Source of the DNA: Streptomyces sp. ISL-43
Lineage (GTDB): Bacteria; Actinomycetota; Actinomycetes; Streptomycetales; Streptomycetaceae
Assembly: GCF_018614195.1 (NCBI RefSeq)
Contig: NZ_JAGGOT010000002.1
Location: 28,478 to 92,477 of the forward strand
DNA length: 64,000 bases
Direction of reading: 5' to 3'
Made by a program: the position numbers and the translations under genes. Under the pieces are notes generated by a model. The model worked only from the letters and a program-made list of their open reading frames with translations, was not told where the DNA came from and ran no database searches. Below are positions 35,330 to 43,891 of this stretch, piece after piece; positions within the stretch are counted from its first letter, which is position 1, and the number at the start of each line of letters is the position of its first letter.

Positions 35330-36229
35330 ATGGACCAGCTTGATCAGCGAGCCGAGCTCGGCGAGTTCCTGCGATCCCGGCGCGCCCGGCTGCGCCCCGA
35401 GGACGTGGGTCTGCCCGACTACGGCCGCCACCGCCGGGTCCCGGGGCTGCGCCGCGAGGAGCTGGCGCAGCTGGCGGGGGTGTCGGTGGCGTACTACACG
35501 CGGCTGGAGCAGGGCCACGGGCAGAACGTGTCGGCGGAGATCCTCGACGCCATCGCGCGGGCGCTGCGCCTGGACGGCACGGAGCACGCGCACCTGAGCC
35601 GTCTGGCCGCCCCGAAGCCCCGCAGGCGCCGCCAGGCGGAGCGCCCGCAGCAGGTCAGGCCGGAGCTGCGGACGCTGCTGGACGCGATGGACGGCGTACC
35701 GGCGTACCTGGTCGGGCGGCGTCAGGACGTCATCGGCTGGAACCGGCTGGCGGCCGCGGTCTTCGGTGATTTCGGGGCCCTGCCGGCGCAGGAGCGCAAT
35801 CTCGTCCGACTGGTGTTCCTGGACCCGGCGACGGCCGAGCTGTACGCGGACTGGGAGTGCCGGGCGTGCGAGGTCGTGAGCAATCTGCGCCTGTACGCCG
35901 GCCGGTACCCCGACGACGAACGCCTGACGGCCCTGGTCGGGGAGCTGTCCGTGAAGAACGAGGAGTTCCGCCGGCTGTGGGCGGCGCACACGGTGGCGGA
36001 CGACAAGACCCACGGCCTCAAGCGCCTGCGCCATCCCCTGGTCGGCGAGCTCCTGCTCTCCTTCGAGACCCTGGCCCTGCCGGACGACCCGGCGCAGTTC
36101 CTGGTCACCTACCACGCACCGCCGGGCTCACCCTCCGCCGACGCCCTGCGCCTGCTCTCCTCCTGGTCGGCGCCGGGGCCGGCGGCCCCGGCGTCCGCCC
36201 CGTACAAGGCCCCGGCCTCCGGTCAGTGA
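35330..36229 (+). CDS. XRE-type regulator with MmyB-like ligand-binding domain
   Basis: A 299-residue regulator. The N-terminal helix-turn-helix includes RRVPGLRREELAQLAGVSVA and YYTRLEQGHGQNVSAEILDA. The rest is the MmyB-like domain, with VIGWNRLAAAVFGDFGALPA, RLVFLDPATAELYADWECRA and a C-terminal LLLSFETLALPDDPAQFLVT. This architecture is frequent in actinobacteria, often next to and divergent from an oxidoreductase gene that it controls, as here. The ligand is probably a small hydrophobic molecule; that is inferred from family members. Confidence 0.9.
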   Translation: MDQLDQRAELGEFLRSRRARLRPEDVGLPDYGRHRRVPGLRREELAQLAGVSVAYYTRLEQGHGQNVSAEILDAIARALRLDGTEHAHLSRLAAPKPRRRRQAERPQQVRPELRTLLDAMDGVPAYLVGRRQDVIGWNRLAAAVFGDFGALPAQERNLVRLVFLDPATAELYADWECRACEVVSNLRLYAGRYPDDERLTALVGELSVKNEEFRRLWAAHTVADDKTHGLKRLRHPLVGELLLSFETLALPDDPAQFLVTYHAPPGSPSADALRLLSSWSAPGPAAPASAPYKAPASGQ

Positions 36230-36241
36230 GGGCTCACCGGC

Positions 36242-37219
36242 TCACCCCTCCAGCTGCAGCTGGAAGTACCCGGCGGCGCGTTCGCGGCGGTAGCCGAGCG
36301 CGGTGTTGACCGCGATCATCGGCGTGTTGTCGTCCGCCACCGACGTGTCGATCCGGCGCAGGGCCGGGTGGCGGGTCGCCGCCTCGGCGAGCATGCGGAG
36401 CTTGACCGCGCGGCCGAGGCCGCGGCCGCGGTGGCCGGGCAGCACCGCCGTGTCGTACTGGAGGGCGCGCGGGCCCTCGGGGTCGGTGAGGACGAGCTCC
36501 GTGTACGCCGCCACCTCGCCGTCCGGGGTGACCGCGGCGACCGTGGTCAGCGCGCCGCCCCGGGCCAGGATCAGCCGGTGGGCGGCGTGCAGGTGCTCCG
36601 CCGCCCAGGTCTGGATCTGCTGGTCCAGGTCCCCGTTCGGCGCGTCGTCCATCGCACCGTGGGCGGCGGCCGCGGCCCCCGCCCAGGCGTCGGGCACGAG
36701 GCCGGGCCAGCACAGCAGCTCGTAGCCGGGTGCGGGCGCGGCACCGCCGAGCCGCTCCCGGGCCTCCTGGACGTCCTGTACGTACCAGGCCATCGGCAGG
36801 ACGTTCTCGAAGCCCAGCGACTGAGCGAACGCCTGGCCGGGGCCGCCCAGGTCCACCTCCGCCGCGACCGAGGTCCGGCCCTGGGCGAGCAGCTCCTCGC
36901 GGACCCGCTGCCACAGGGCCGAGCCCACGCCCCGCCGGCGCGCGGCCGGCTCCACCGTCAGCACGTCCAGGAAGGCGGTGTGGTCGTTGCTGCCGTCCGT
37001 GAAGAGGAGCAGGGAGGCGACCCCGCCCTCGGTGGCCCAGTGCACGGACCGCCCCCGCACCGGCGGCACCCGCAGCCGTCCGGCCACCTCCCCGGCGGAA
37101 GGGGCCGCGAGCTGCGGCAGGTCGGCGTCCCGGGCGGCGGCCAGGACCGCCCGCCAAGCCTCCGCCTCCGCGTCGGACGGGGGTACGGACAGCTCGGTGA
37201 CCTGCTCGGCGTTCGTCAT
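36242..37219 (-). CDS. Two-domain GNAT acetyltransferase
   Basis: A 325-residue protein starting at the ATG MTNAEQVTEL. It contains two GNAT folds. The first has the acetyl-CoA loop RRRGVGSALW near residue 95. The second has VLPGHRGRGLGRAVK near residue 263, followed by NTPMIAVNTALGYR, typical of motif B. Such double GNATs resemble the mycothiol synthase/MshD-like and antibiotic acetyltransferase relatives in actinobacteria. The substrate cannot be told. It lies 35 bases beyond the ABC-transporter ATPase gene on the same strand and may be co-transcribed with it. Confidence 0.88.
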   Translation of the reverse strand: MTNAEQVTELSVPPSDAEAEAWRAVLAAARDADLPQLAAPSAGEVAGRLRVPPVRGRSVHWATEGGVASLLLFTDGSNDHTAFLDVLTVEPAARRRGVGSALWQRVREELLAQGRTSVAAEVDLGGPGQAFAQSLGFENVLPMAWYVQDVQEARERLGGAAPAPGYELLCWPGLVPDAWAGAAAAAHGAMDDAPNGDLDQQIQTWAAEHLHAAHRLILARGGALTTVAAVTPDGEVAAYTELVLTDPEGPRALQYDTAVLPGHRGRGLGRAVKLRMLAEAATRHPALRRIDTSVADDNTPMIAVNTALGYRRERAAGYFQLQLEG

Positions 37220-37254
37220 GATCCGGACCCTAGACGGGGACCCGGGCCCGGCGC

Positions 37255-37932
37255 TCACACGTTTTCGGTGATCGTCACCCGGCCCCGCCGGATCGTCGCC
37301 AGGCGCGGTGCCCGCTTCGCCAGCGCGCTGTCGTGCGTGACCATCACGAAGGTCAGGCCGTGCTCCTTCCACAGCCCTTCCAGCAGGTCCATGATCTCGT
37401 CGCGCATCGATTCGTCGAGGTTGCCGGTCGGTTCGTCGGCGAGCAGCACCTTGGGCCGCTTCACCAGCGCCCGGGCGATGGCGACGCGCTGCTGCTGGCC
37501 GCCGGACATCTCGCCGGGCAGGTGGCCCATCCGCTCGCCGAGGCCTACGGAGTCCAGTGCCTCGGCGGCCCGCTCGCGCCGGTCGCGCGCCTTGAGGCCG
37601 AGCGGGACGAGCGCCGTCTCGACGTTCTCCTGCGCGGTGAGCGTCGGGATCAGGTTGAAGGACTGGAAGACGAAGCCGATGTTCTCCGCCCGGACCCGGG
37701 TGAGGCGGGCCTCGGAGACCGTGGCGAGGTCGAGCCCGTCGAGGATGATCTCTCCCGCCGTCGGCCGGTCGAGGGCGCCGAGCATCTGCAGCAGGGTGGA
37801 CTTGCCGCCGCCGGTGGGACCCTGGATGACGAGCCGGCCGCCGTCCTCGATGGTCAGGTCCACGCCGGCCAGCGCGTCGATGGATTCCTTGCCGCGCCGG
37901 TAGCGCTTGGTGACACCGGTGAGTTGGTACAT
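37255..37932 (-). CDS. ABC transporter ATP-binding protein (MacB/LolD type)
   Basis: A 225-residue ATPase with Walker A QGPTGGGKSTLLQ at about residue 37, the signature EMSGGQQQRVAIARALVK at about 140, Walker B KVLLADEPTGNL directly after it and the switch His in VMVTHDSALAKR. The EPTGNLDE motif and small size are those of the LolD/MacB group, which works with FtsX-fold permeases in mechanotransmission rather than ordinary transport. Its permease partner is the next gene upstream on the same strand. The glycine-rich Walker A (PTGGGKST in place of PSGSGKST) is slightly unusual but keeps the essential Lys and Ser/Thr. Confidence 0.95.
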   Translation of the reverse strand: MYQLTGVTKRYRRGKESIDALAGVDLTIEDGGRLVIQGPTGGGKSTLLQMLGALDRPTAGEIILDGLDLATVSEARLTRVRAENIGFVFQSFNLIPTLTAQENVETALVPLGLKARDRRERAAEALDSVGLGERMGHLPGEMSGGQQQRVAIARALVKRPKVLLADEPTGNLDESMRDEIMDLLEGLWKEHGLTFVMVTHDSALAKRAPRLATIRRGRVTITENV

Positions 37933-38028
37933 GTCGTTCCTTCGCTCGCTCAGAAGTACGTACGGTCGGCCGCGCGGGCGGCCGGACCTGCGGTGCGGAC
38001 CCGCAGGCCGGGCCCGCGGCGCGGACGG

Positions 38029-39525
38029 TTATTCGACGCGTCGCAGGGCGTCCGCCGGCCGCAGCCGGGAGGCGCGCCAGCCGCCGAAGCCGCCCGCGAT
38101 CAGTCCGCCCGCGACGGCGAGTGCGACGGCCAGAGCGATGGTGGAGAGCGAGACGGGCGCGGTGAGCGCGATGTCGAGGGCCTTGCCCGCGCTCTGCCGG
38201 GCGGAGCGCATCATCCCGCCGCCGCCACCTCCGCCGGCGCCGCCGCTGCCGCCCGCGAGCTGCGCGGTGAGCTTCGGGCTGATCGCGGTGATGGCGTAGG
38301 CGGCGCCGAGCCCGAGGCCGATGCCGAGCGCCCCGCCGATCAGGCCGTTGACCAGGGCTTCTCCGGCGACCTGGCGGGTGACGCGGCCGCTCTTCCAGCC
38401 GAGCGCCTTGAGGGTGCCGAATTCGCGGACGCGCCGGGAGACGGCGGAGGAGGTCAGCAGGCCGGCGACGAGGAAGGCGGCCAGCAGGACGGCGTAGGAG
38501 AGCCACTTGCCGACGGTGGAGGCGAGGGAGGCGGCGGTGGAGAGCGAACCGGAGACCGTGTCGGCCAGGTCGGCCGAGGTGGTGACGGTGGTGTCCGGGA
38601 CGTTCTTCTGGATGGCCTGCTTCACGGAGCCGATCGCCTGGGAGTCCTTGGCCTGGACGTAGACCGTGGTGATCTTGTCCGGGGTCCCGGCGAGGGTCTG
38701 GGCCTGCTTGAGCGGGACGTAGACGTTGGCGGCCGCGTCTGCGCTGTCGGCGGTGGCGATGCCGACGACCTTGAACTTGGCCGTCTTGATGGTCACTTCG
38801 GAGTCGACGGCGAGCTTGTTCTTCGTGGCGTAGGCGCTGTCGACGACGGCGACGGCCGCGTCGGTCTCGCCGGCCTGGAAGCCGCGACCCGAGGTGATCT
38901 TCGAGGTGGTGAGCGGGCCCAGTTCGGGCCGCGTGACGTCCGCGCCGTACACGGAGAAGGAGTTGACGTCGAAGTCGGCGCCGCCGCCCTCGACCTTGCC
39001 CGTCGTGCCGCCCGCGGCACCGCCCGTACCGCCGCCGGTGGCGCCGGGCTTGGCGGCGGCGCCGCCACTCGCGGCGCCCTCCGCCCGCTTGAACTCACCG
39101 CGCTTGAACTGCCCGTTGACCTTCATCACCTGAAGGCTGAGCCCGCCGACGGCCTGGGCGACGCCTTCCTGGCCGGACACCTTGGCCACGGTCGCGGCGT
39201 CGAGCGTCTGGAAGCCCTGCGGCATGACGAGGTCGCTGCTCTGCTCGGCCTCGGCGTCCGTGTCGCCCTCCCCCTTCGCGTCGAACTGGAACCGGGGGCG
39301 GGCGGCCGTGTCGCCCTCGGCCGGCGGGGTCTGGGCCTTGGTGACGGTCATGTCCGTCCCGAGGCCGTAGAGCGACTGGAGGACCTTGCCCTGCGCCTGC
39401 GCCATCCCGGCCGAGACCGAGGTGACGACGATGACGAGGGCGATGCCCAGGGCGAGTCCGGAGGCGACGACGAGCGCCGCCTTCCTGCGGCGGCGCAACT
39501 CGCGCCGGAGGTAGGTGAAGAACAT
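38029..39525 (-). CDS. ABC transporter permease of the FtsX/MacB fold
   Basis: A 498-residue membrane protein. The ATG at 39525 gives MFFTYLRRELRRRRKAALVV, a normal FtsX-type opening; a GTG at 39546 would add seven residues. The first membrane segment is followed by a long extracellular MacB-like periplasmic core of about 280 residues with Gly/Ala-rich linkers (GGTGGAAGGTTG). Three C-terminal membrane segments follow, the last near VSLSTIALAVALAVAGGLIA. The REFGTLKALGWKSGRVTRQV coupling helix typical of the family is present. It pairs with the downstream ATPase. The substrate is unknown; these pairs often export peptides or act in envelope stress. Confidence 0.9.
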   Translation of the reverse strand: MFFTYLRRELRRRRKAALVVASGLALGIALVIVVTSVSAGMAQAQGKVLQSLYGLGTDMTVTKAQTPPAEGDTAARPRFQFDAKGEGDTDAEAEQSSDLVMPQGFQTLDAATVAKVSGQEGVAQAVGGLSLQVMKVNGQFKRGEFKRAEGAASGGAAAKPGATGGGTGGAAGGTTGKVEGGGADFDVNSFSVYGADVTRPELGPLTTSKITSGRGFQAGETDAAVAVVDSAYATKNKLAVDSEVTIKTAKFKVVGIATADSADAAANVYVPLKQAQTLAGTPDKITTVYVQAKDSQAIGSVKQAIQKNVPDTTVTTSADLADTVSGSLSTAASLASTVGKWLSYAVLLAAFLVAGLLTSSAVSRRVREFGTLKALGWKSGRVTRQVAGEALVNGLIGGALGIGLGLGAAYAITAISPKLTAQLAGGSGGAGGGGGGGMMRSARQSAGKALDIALTAPVSLSTIALAVALAVAGGLIAGGFGGWRASRLRPADALRRVE

Positions 39526-39595
39526 GCGGCCGAACCTAGGCAGCACCTCTGATCGCCGGATAAGCCGCGGGTAAGAGTCGGATGAGAAGACGAAC

Positions 39596-39637
39596 GGCGG
39601 GGAGCCGCGCCGGGTTTCACCCCGGGGGCTCCCCGCC
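39596..39637. terminator. Hairpin terminator after the L,D-transpeptidase gene
   Basis: GGCGGGGAGCC pairs with GGCTCCCCGCC (39596-39606 with 39627-39637), 20-base loop with further partial pairing. It lies between the transpeptidase stop and the promoter side of the ABC permease. Confidence 0.75.
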
Positions 39638-39668
39638 GTCGTCGCGAGGGTTCCGTTCTATCGGCGCG

Positions 39669-40931
39669 TCAGAGGGCCGCGCCGGCCTTCCAGTCCGCCC
39701 AGCTCATGTTCCAGCCGTTGAGGCCGTTGTCCGGCTTGATGGTCTTGTCCGGGGAGTTGACGACCGTGACGACGTCTCCGATGAGGGAGTTGTCGTAGAA
39801 CCAGGCCGCCGGCTGGTTCGGGTCGTTCGCACCCTTGGCATCGTTCAGGCCGACACAGCCGTGGCTGGTGTTGACGCTGCCGAAGATCGAGTCCGAGCCC
39901 CAGTAGTTGCCGTGGACGAAGGTGCCGGAGTTCGACAGCCGCATCGCGTGCGGAACGTCCTTGATGTCGTACTCGCCCTTGCCGTCGTCGTCGGTGAAAC
40001 CGACGGTGGCACCGTTCATCCGGGTCTCCTTGAACTTCTCGGAGATCACCATCTGGCCGTTGTACGTCGGGTTCTCCGGGGAGCCCGCCGAGATCAGGAT
40101 GGTCTTGAGGACCGCGCCGTCCCGGGTCACCGTCATCTTCTTGGTCTTCGCGTCGACCGTGGAGACCTGGCTACGGCCGATCTTGAAGGTGACGGTCTTG
40201 TTCTGCACGCCCTGGATGCCGGGGCCGCCCTGGACGCCGTCCAGCGCCAGCTTCAGCGTGACGGTGGAGTTCGCCTGCCAGTACTTCTCCGGGCGGAAGT
40301 CCAGTCGCTGCGCGCTGAACCAGTGGCCCACGACTTCCTGGCCGCTGGTGGAGGTGACGGTGATGCCCGCCTGGACGGCCTTCTTGTCCTTGATCGGCTT
40401 GTTGAAGGTGATCGAGACCGGCATGCCCACGCCGACGGTCTTGCCCTCGTCCGGTATGAAGGAGCCGACGAAGCTGTTCTCCGGGGAGACGGTGGTGAAA
40501 GAGGCGTTCTCGTGCGCCTCGCGGCCCGCCTCGTCCTTCGCGGTCGCCGACAGCGCGTACTTGGTCGAGCGCTTCAGCGCACCGTCCGGCTTCCAGCTCT
40601 TGCCGTCGTCGGCGATCTTGCCCGCCACCGCGGCGCCGTCGCTGGCCTTCAGCTCGACCTGGGTGAGCGTGCCGTCGACGACGGTCACGTTCGCGGCGTC
40701 GTTCAGGCCGACGTTGGCGGCGCCGTCCTTGGGAGTGATGGTTATTCGCGCCTTGGAGGCGTCCTTGGCCGCCGCCGCGTCGACATCGGCCTTGGCCGAG
40801 GCCTCCCCGTCGGCCTTCGGCGCGTCCCCCCCGCCACCCGCGTCATTGCATCCCGCGAGCACCAGTACGCCACCGAGTACGGCGGATATGGCCACCAGGG
40901 ACCTTCTCCGACGCTTGCTGTCCGTCCTCAC
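39669..40931 (-). CDS. ldt: L,D-transpeptidase lipoprotein with Ig-like domains
   Basis: A 420-residue cell-wall enzyme that makes 3-3 cross-links in peptidoglycan. A lipoprotein signal with lipobox VLAGC at about residues 24-28 anchors it outside the membrane. Two Ig-like (Ldt-N) domains follow, about residues 60-150 and 160-255 (for example DGAANVGLNDAANVTV, GVGMPVSITFNKPI). The YkuD catalytic domain has HGNYWGSDSIFG and the active-site SHGCVGLND, in which Cys is the nucleophile. The GTG at 40931 has GGAG seven bases upstream and is preferred; an ATG at 40943 is possible. The architecture matches mycobacterial LdtMt2 and its streptomycete relatives. Confidence 0.93.
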   Translation of the reverse strand: MRTDSKRRRRSLVAISAVLGGVLVLAGCNDAGGGGDAPKADGEASAKADVDAAAAKDASKARITITPKDGAANVGLNDAANVTVVDGTLTQVELKASDGAAVAGKIADDGKSWKPDGALKRSTKYALSATAKDEAGREAHENASFTTVSPENSFVGSFIPDEGKTVGVGMPVSITFNKPIKDKKAVQAGITVTSTSGQEVVGHWFSAQRLDFRPEKYWQANSTVTLKLALDGVQGGPGIQGVQNKTVTFKIGRSQVSTVDAKTKKMTVTRDGAVLKTILISAGSPENPTYNGQMVISEKFKETRMNGATVGFTDDDGKGEYDIKDVPHAMRLSNSGTFVHGNYWGSDSIFGSVNTSHGCVGLNDAKGANDPNQPAAWFYDNSLIGDVVTVVNSPDKTIKPDNGLNGWNMSWADWKAGAAL

Positions 40932-41058
40932 ACGCCACTCCATCGTTGCGGAACCCCGTTCCCCGGACAGGGGGGCATGACCCCCCTGCCTCGTCCTGAC
41001 AACGCGTTGACACCCCGAGTCGCTTCCACATCCCATTCGAATGTGGTCAACCCCACCG

Positions 41059-41400
41059 TCAGACGCTGTCAGCCTCTTCGTCGATGTCCCCATCTTCCTC
41101 GTCCAGGTCCCACTCCATGGACTCGGGGTCGTATTCCACGGGCTCGCTGCTCCAGGAAGCCTGCGCGAGCTCCACTCCGGGGATATCCGCGACCAGGTCG
41201 GTCGGGTCCACCAAGTAGGCCAAAGCCTCCGATTCGTCCTCCCGGACCGCGGCCTCCGCGTGGGCGCGCTCCTCGTCCGGCATGAACTCGTCGGCCTTGA
41301 TGTGCGCGAGCGCGGCTCCGGTGAGCGCGTCCACGTCGGGTACTTCGAGTACCAGATCCACCCGAAGTCGTACATAACGTGATGTCTCAGAAGGGTTCAT
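41059..41400 (-). CDS. Acidic hypothetical protein
   Basis: A 113-residue soluble protein beginning MNPSETSRYVRLRVDLVLEV. The last third is strikingly acidic (EYDPESMEWDLDEEDGDIDE). There is no signal peptide or membrane segment. It looks like one of the small conserved actinobacterial proteins of unknown function. It may be produced from the same region as the transpeptidase downstream, but the 100-base gap suggests separate transcription. Confidence 0.75.
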   Translation of the reverse strand: MNPSETSRYVRLRVDLVLEVPDVDALTGAALAHIKADEFMPDEERAHAEAAVREDESEALAYLVDPTDLVADIPGVELAQASWSSEPVEYDPESMEWDLDEEDGDIDEEADSV

Positions 41401-41654
41401 ACGACGGAGGGTAATCCCGCGCAATCCCCGGGTTTCCCACGACCCGCCCCTTTCCCCGACATCCACGCACCCGGCGAGCGGGGCATTTACTCCTGATGTC
41501 CAAAAATGAGCGATATTCACCGAGATGGGGCCGACCCCCCTCCCACCGGCGCCTTCCCGCCGGCTTCTTCGCCACCGGGCCGAAGCCCGGAGCGCACCGG
41601 AGGTACCATCACCGGACACGGCCAATTCGCTGCTGCCACAAGGGGGATCGCACC

Positions 41655-41954
41655 GTGTCCGCACGTCGATCGACACTCACCGCTCTCGGAGCGACCACCC
41701 TCCTCGCCGCTCTGTGGTTCGTCCCGTCGGCCAACGCCACCGCCCCCGGGCACGCGACCGCCGCCGCCGGCGCGTCCGCCGCCGAAAGCGCCCGGGTCCA
41801 GGCCGTATCGGCCGTATCGGGCGCCGGCGTCTCGCTCGAGCTCGCCGACAGCGGCGGCATCGACACCACCCCGTACCTGCTGGGCGGCACGCTATGCCTA
41901 GGCCTCGGGGCCGGCTTCGTGGCCTTCTCGATCCGCAGCTCGCGCACGCGGTAG
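41655..41954 (+). CDS. Small secreted/membrane-anchored protein
   Basis: A 99-residue protein. The GTG at 41655 (MSARRSTLTALGATTLLAAL) follows AGGGGGAT and gives a clean signal peptide cut near ANATAPG. After a short Ala-rich stretch comes a C-terminal hydrophobic segment (YLLGGTLCLGLGAGFVAFSI) and a basic end RSSRTR. The layout is that of a sortase-anchored surface protein, but I see no LPXTG/LAXTG motif, so it is more likely a small membrane protein. Function unknown. Confidence 0.7.
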   Translation: MSARRSTLTALGATTLLAALWFVPSANATAPGHATAAAGASAAESARVQAVSAVSGAGVSLELADSGGIDTTPYLLGGTLCLGLGAGFVAFSIRSSRTR

Positions 41955-42009
41955 CGGCTGGCGCGGCAGGCACGGGCCCCGCGCTCCCGCACGGGTTCCC
42001 CGCACGGAA

Positions 42010-42050
42010 AAGGGCCGCGGCCCGGGGTGGTGCCCCGGGCCGCGGCCCTT
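42010..42050. terminator. Bidirectional hairpin terminator after hutH
   Basis: A perfect 18-bp stem (42010-42027 with 42033-42050) around a 5-base loop. On the minus strand it is followed by TTTT. It separates hutH from the convergent small secreted protein gene. Confidence 0.9.
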
Positions 42051-42070
42051 GCCCGTTCCACGGGAGGCGA

Positions 42071-43618
42071 TCAGGCCAGGGGGCCCGTCACGGCCTCCAC
42101 GGCGGTCACGAGCGCACCCGACCGGACGAACGCGTCCGCGGCGGCCAGGTCGGGCGCGAGGAACCGGTCCGGCCCGGGACCCTCCACGCCCGCCGCGCGC
42201 GCGGCGGAGATGGCGGCCTGGCTGGCCGGCGCCGGGGTGAGCCCGTGGCGCAGCTCGATGGCGCGGGTGGCGGCGTACAGCTCGATCGCCACGATCCGGG
42301 TGAGGTTGTCGACGGCGGTACGGAGCTTGCGCGCGGCCGACCACCCCATGGAGACGTGGTCCTCCTGCATGGCGGAGGAGGGGATCGAGTCGGCGGAGGC
42401 CGGGACCGCGAGCCGCTTCATCTCGCTGACCAGGGCGGCCTGCGTGTACTGGGCGATCATCAGACCGGAGTCCACGCCGGCGTCGTCCGCGAGGAACGGC
42501 GGCAGGCCGTGGCTGCGGTTCTTGTCGAGCAGCCGGTCGGTGCGCCGCTCCGCGATGGAGCCGAGGTCGGCGGCCGCGATGGCGAGGAAGTCCAGGACGT
42601 ACGCGACCGGGGCGCCGTGGAAGTTGCCGTTGGACTCCACGCGCCCGTCGGGCAGCACCACCGGGTTGTCGACGGATGCGGCCAGCTCGCGCGAGGCCAC
42701 CAGGGCGGCGTGCGCCATGGTGTCGCGGCCCGCACCGGCGACCTGCGGGGCGCAGCGCACGGAGTAGGCGTCCTGCACGCGCGGGGCGGACTCCTCCTGG
42801 AAGTGCCCGGTGAGCCCGGAGCCCTTCAGGACGGCGGCCATGTTGGCGGCGGAGGCGCCCTGGCCGGGGTGCGGGCGGATGGCGTGCAGCTCGGGCTGGA
42901 GGACCTTCTCCGTGCCGAGCAGTGCCTCCAGGGTCAGGGCGGCGGTGATGTCGGCGGAGGTGTACAGCTTGCCGAGGTCGGCGAGGGCCATGACCAGCAT
43001 GCCGAGCATGCCGTCGGTGCCGTTGAGGAGGGCGAGGCCCTCCTTCTCGCGGAGCTCGACGGGGGTGATCCCGGCCTCGGCGAGCAGCTCCCCGGCGGGC
43101 CGGACGACCCCGTCGGGGCCTTCCGCGTCACCTTCGCCCATGAGCGCGAGCGCGCAGTGCGACAGCGGGGCGAGGTCTCCGGAGCACCCGAGGGACCCGT
43201 ACTCGTGGACGACGGGGGTGATCCCGGCGTTGAGGACGTCGGCCATCGTCTGCGCGACGGACGGCCGCACGCCGGTGTGCCCGGAGGCGACGGTCTTCAG
43301 CCGCAGGAACATCAGCGCGCGCACGACCTCGCGCTCGACGCGCGGGCCCATGCCGGCGGCGTGCGAACGGACGATGTTGCGCTGGAGCTGCGCACGCAGC
43401 TCGGGGCTGATGTGCCGGGAGGCGAGTGCGCCGAACCCGGTGGACACCCCGTAGACGGGCTCGGGCTTGGCGGCGAGCGCGTCCACGATCGCGCGAGCCC
43501 GCCCCAGCGCGGCAACCGCCTCACCGGAAAGCTCGACGCGGGCGTTGCCGCGAGCGACCGCGATCACGTCCTCGGCGGTGGTCCCGGACGTTCCCACCAC
43601 GACAGTTTGCATATCCAT
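42071..43618 (-). CDS. hutH: Histidine ammonia-lyase
   Basis: A 515-residue enzyme that converts L-histidine to urocanate, the first step of histidine degradation. The self-made MIO cofactor comes from Cys-Ser-Gly in YGSLGCSGDLAPLSH at about residues 142-156. From memory, Streptomyces HutH proteins have this Cys in place of the usual Ala. Other family marks are YGVSTGFGALASRHI at about 51-65 and NGNFHGAPVAYVLDF. The ATG at 43618 (MDMQTVVVG) has AGGG eight bases upstream; a GTG at 43627 is an alternative. No other hut genes are adjacent. Confidence 0.96.
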   Translation of the reverse strand: MDMQTVVVGTSGTTAEDVIAVARGNARVELSGEAVAALGRARAIVDALAAKPEPVYGVSTGFGALASRHISPELRAQLQRNIVRSHAAGMGPRVEREVVRALMFLRLKTVASGHTGVRPSVAQTMADVLNAGITPVVHEYGSLGCSGDLAPLSHCALALMGEGDAEGPDGVVRPAGELLAEAGITPVELREKEGLALLNGTDGMLGMLVMALADLGKLYTSADITAALTLEALLGTEKVLQPELHAIRPHPGQGASAANMAAVLKGSGLTGHFQEESAPRVQDAYSVRCAPQVAGAGRDTMAHAALVASRELAASVDNPVVLPDGRVESNGNFHGAPVAYVLDFLAIAAADLGSIAERRTDRLLDKNRSHGLPPFLADDAGVDSGLMIAQYTQAALVSEMKRLAVPASADSIPSSAMQEDHVSMGWSAARKLRTAVDNLTRIVAIELYAATRAIELRHGLTPAPASQAAISAARAAGVEGPGPDRFLAPDLAAADAFVRSGALVTAVEAVTGPLA

Positions 43619-43627
43619 ATTCAGCAC

Positions 43628-43891
43628 CCTACGGACTGAATCCCTTCATGTCACCCCTCGAATCCACCAGGCGGCGGACTCACCCGGCGCAGGCCAAAAC
43701 CCAGCCCCGCCGACGTTTGAGGCGCGGGACCCGGGGCGAAGCCCAGGCGCCCTTTTTCAGCCCGCCCGGCGCGCTTGAGGCCGTGGCCGTGCGAAGCCCG
43801 CGCCCGTCCGGCGCTTGCCCCCGGGGTCCGGGCAGAGCCCGGAGACACCCCCCGGCAGCCGGCGCGGCGCGGCGCGGCGCGGCGGCGACGG
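43628..43891. other. Intergenic region with Streptomyces-type dispersed repeats
   Basis: No gene. It contains CCCCGCCGACGTTTGAGGCG followed by GGGGCGAAGCCC, and a second related stretch, CGCCCGGCGCGCTTGAGG, with TCCGGGCAGAGCCCGGAG. From memory these resemble a repeat family scattered between Streptomyces genes. A perfect GGCGCGGCGCGGCGCGGC microsatellite-like run lies near 43861-43880. Confidence 0.5.

Noticed and set aside
43861..43880. CRISPR-like short repeats (GGCGC runs) and other tandem units
   Set aside because: No spacer structure; simple sequence repeats only. No CRISPR array was seen anywhere in the window.
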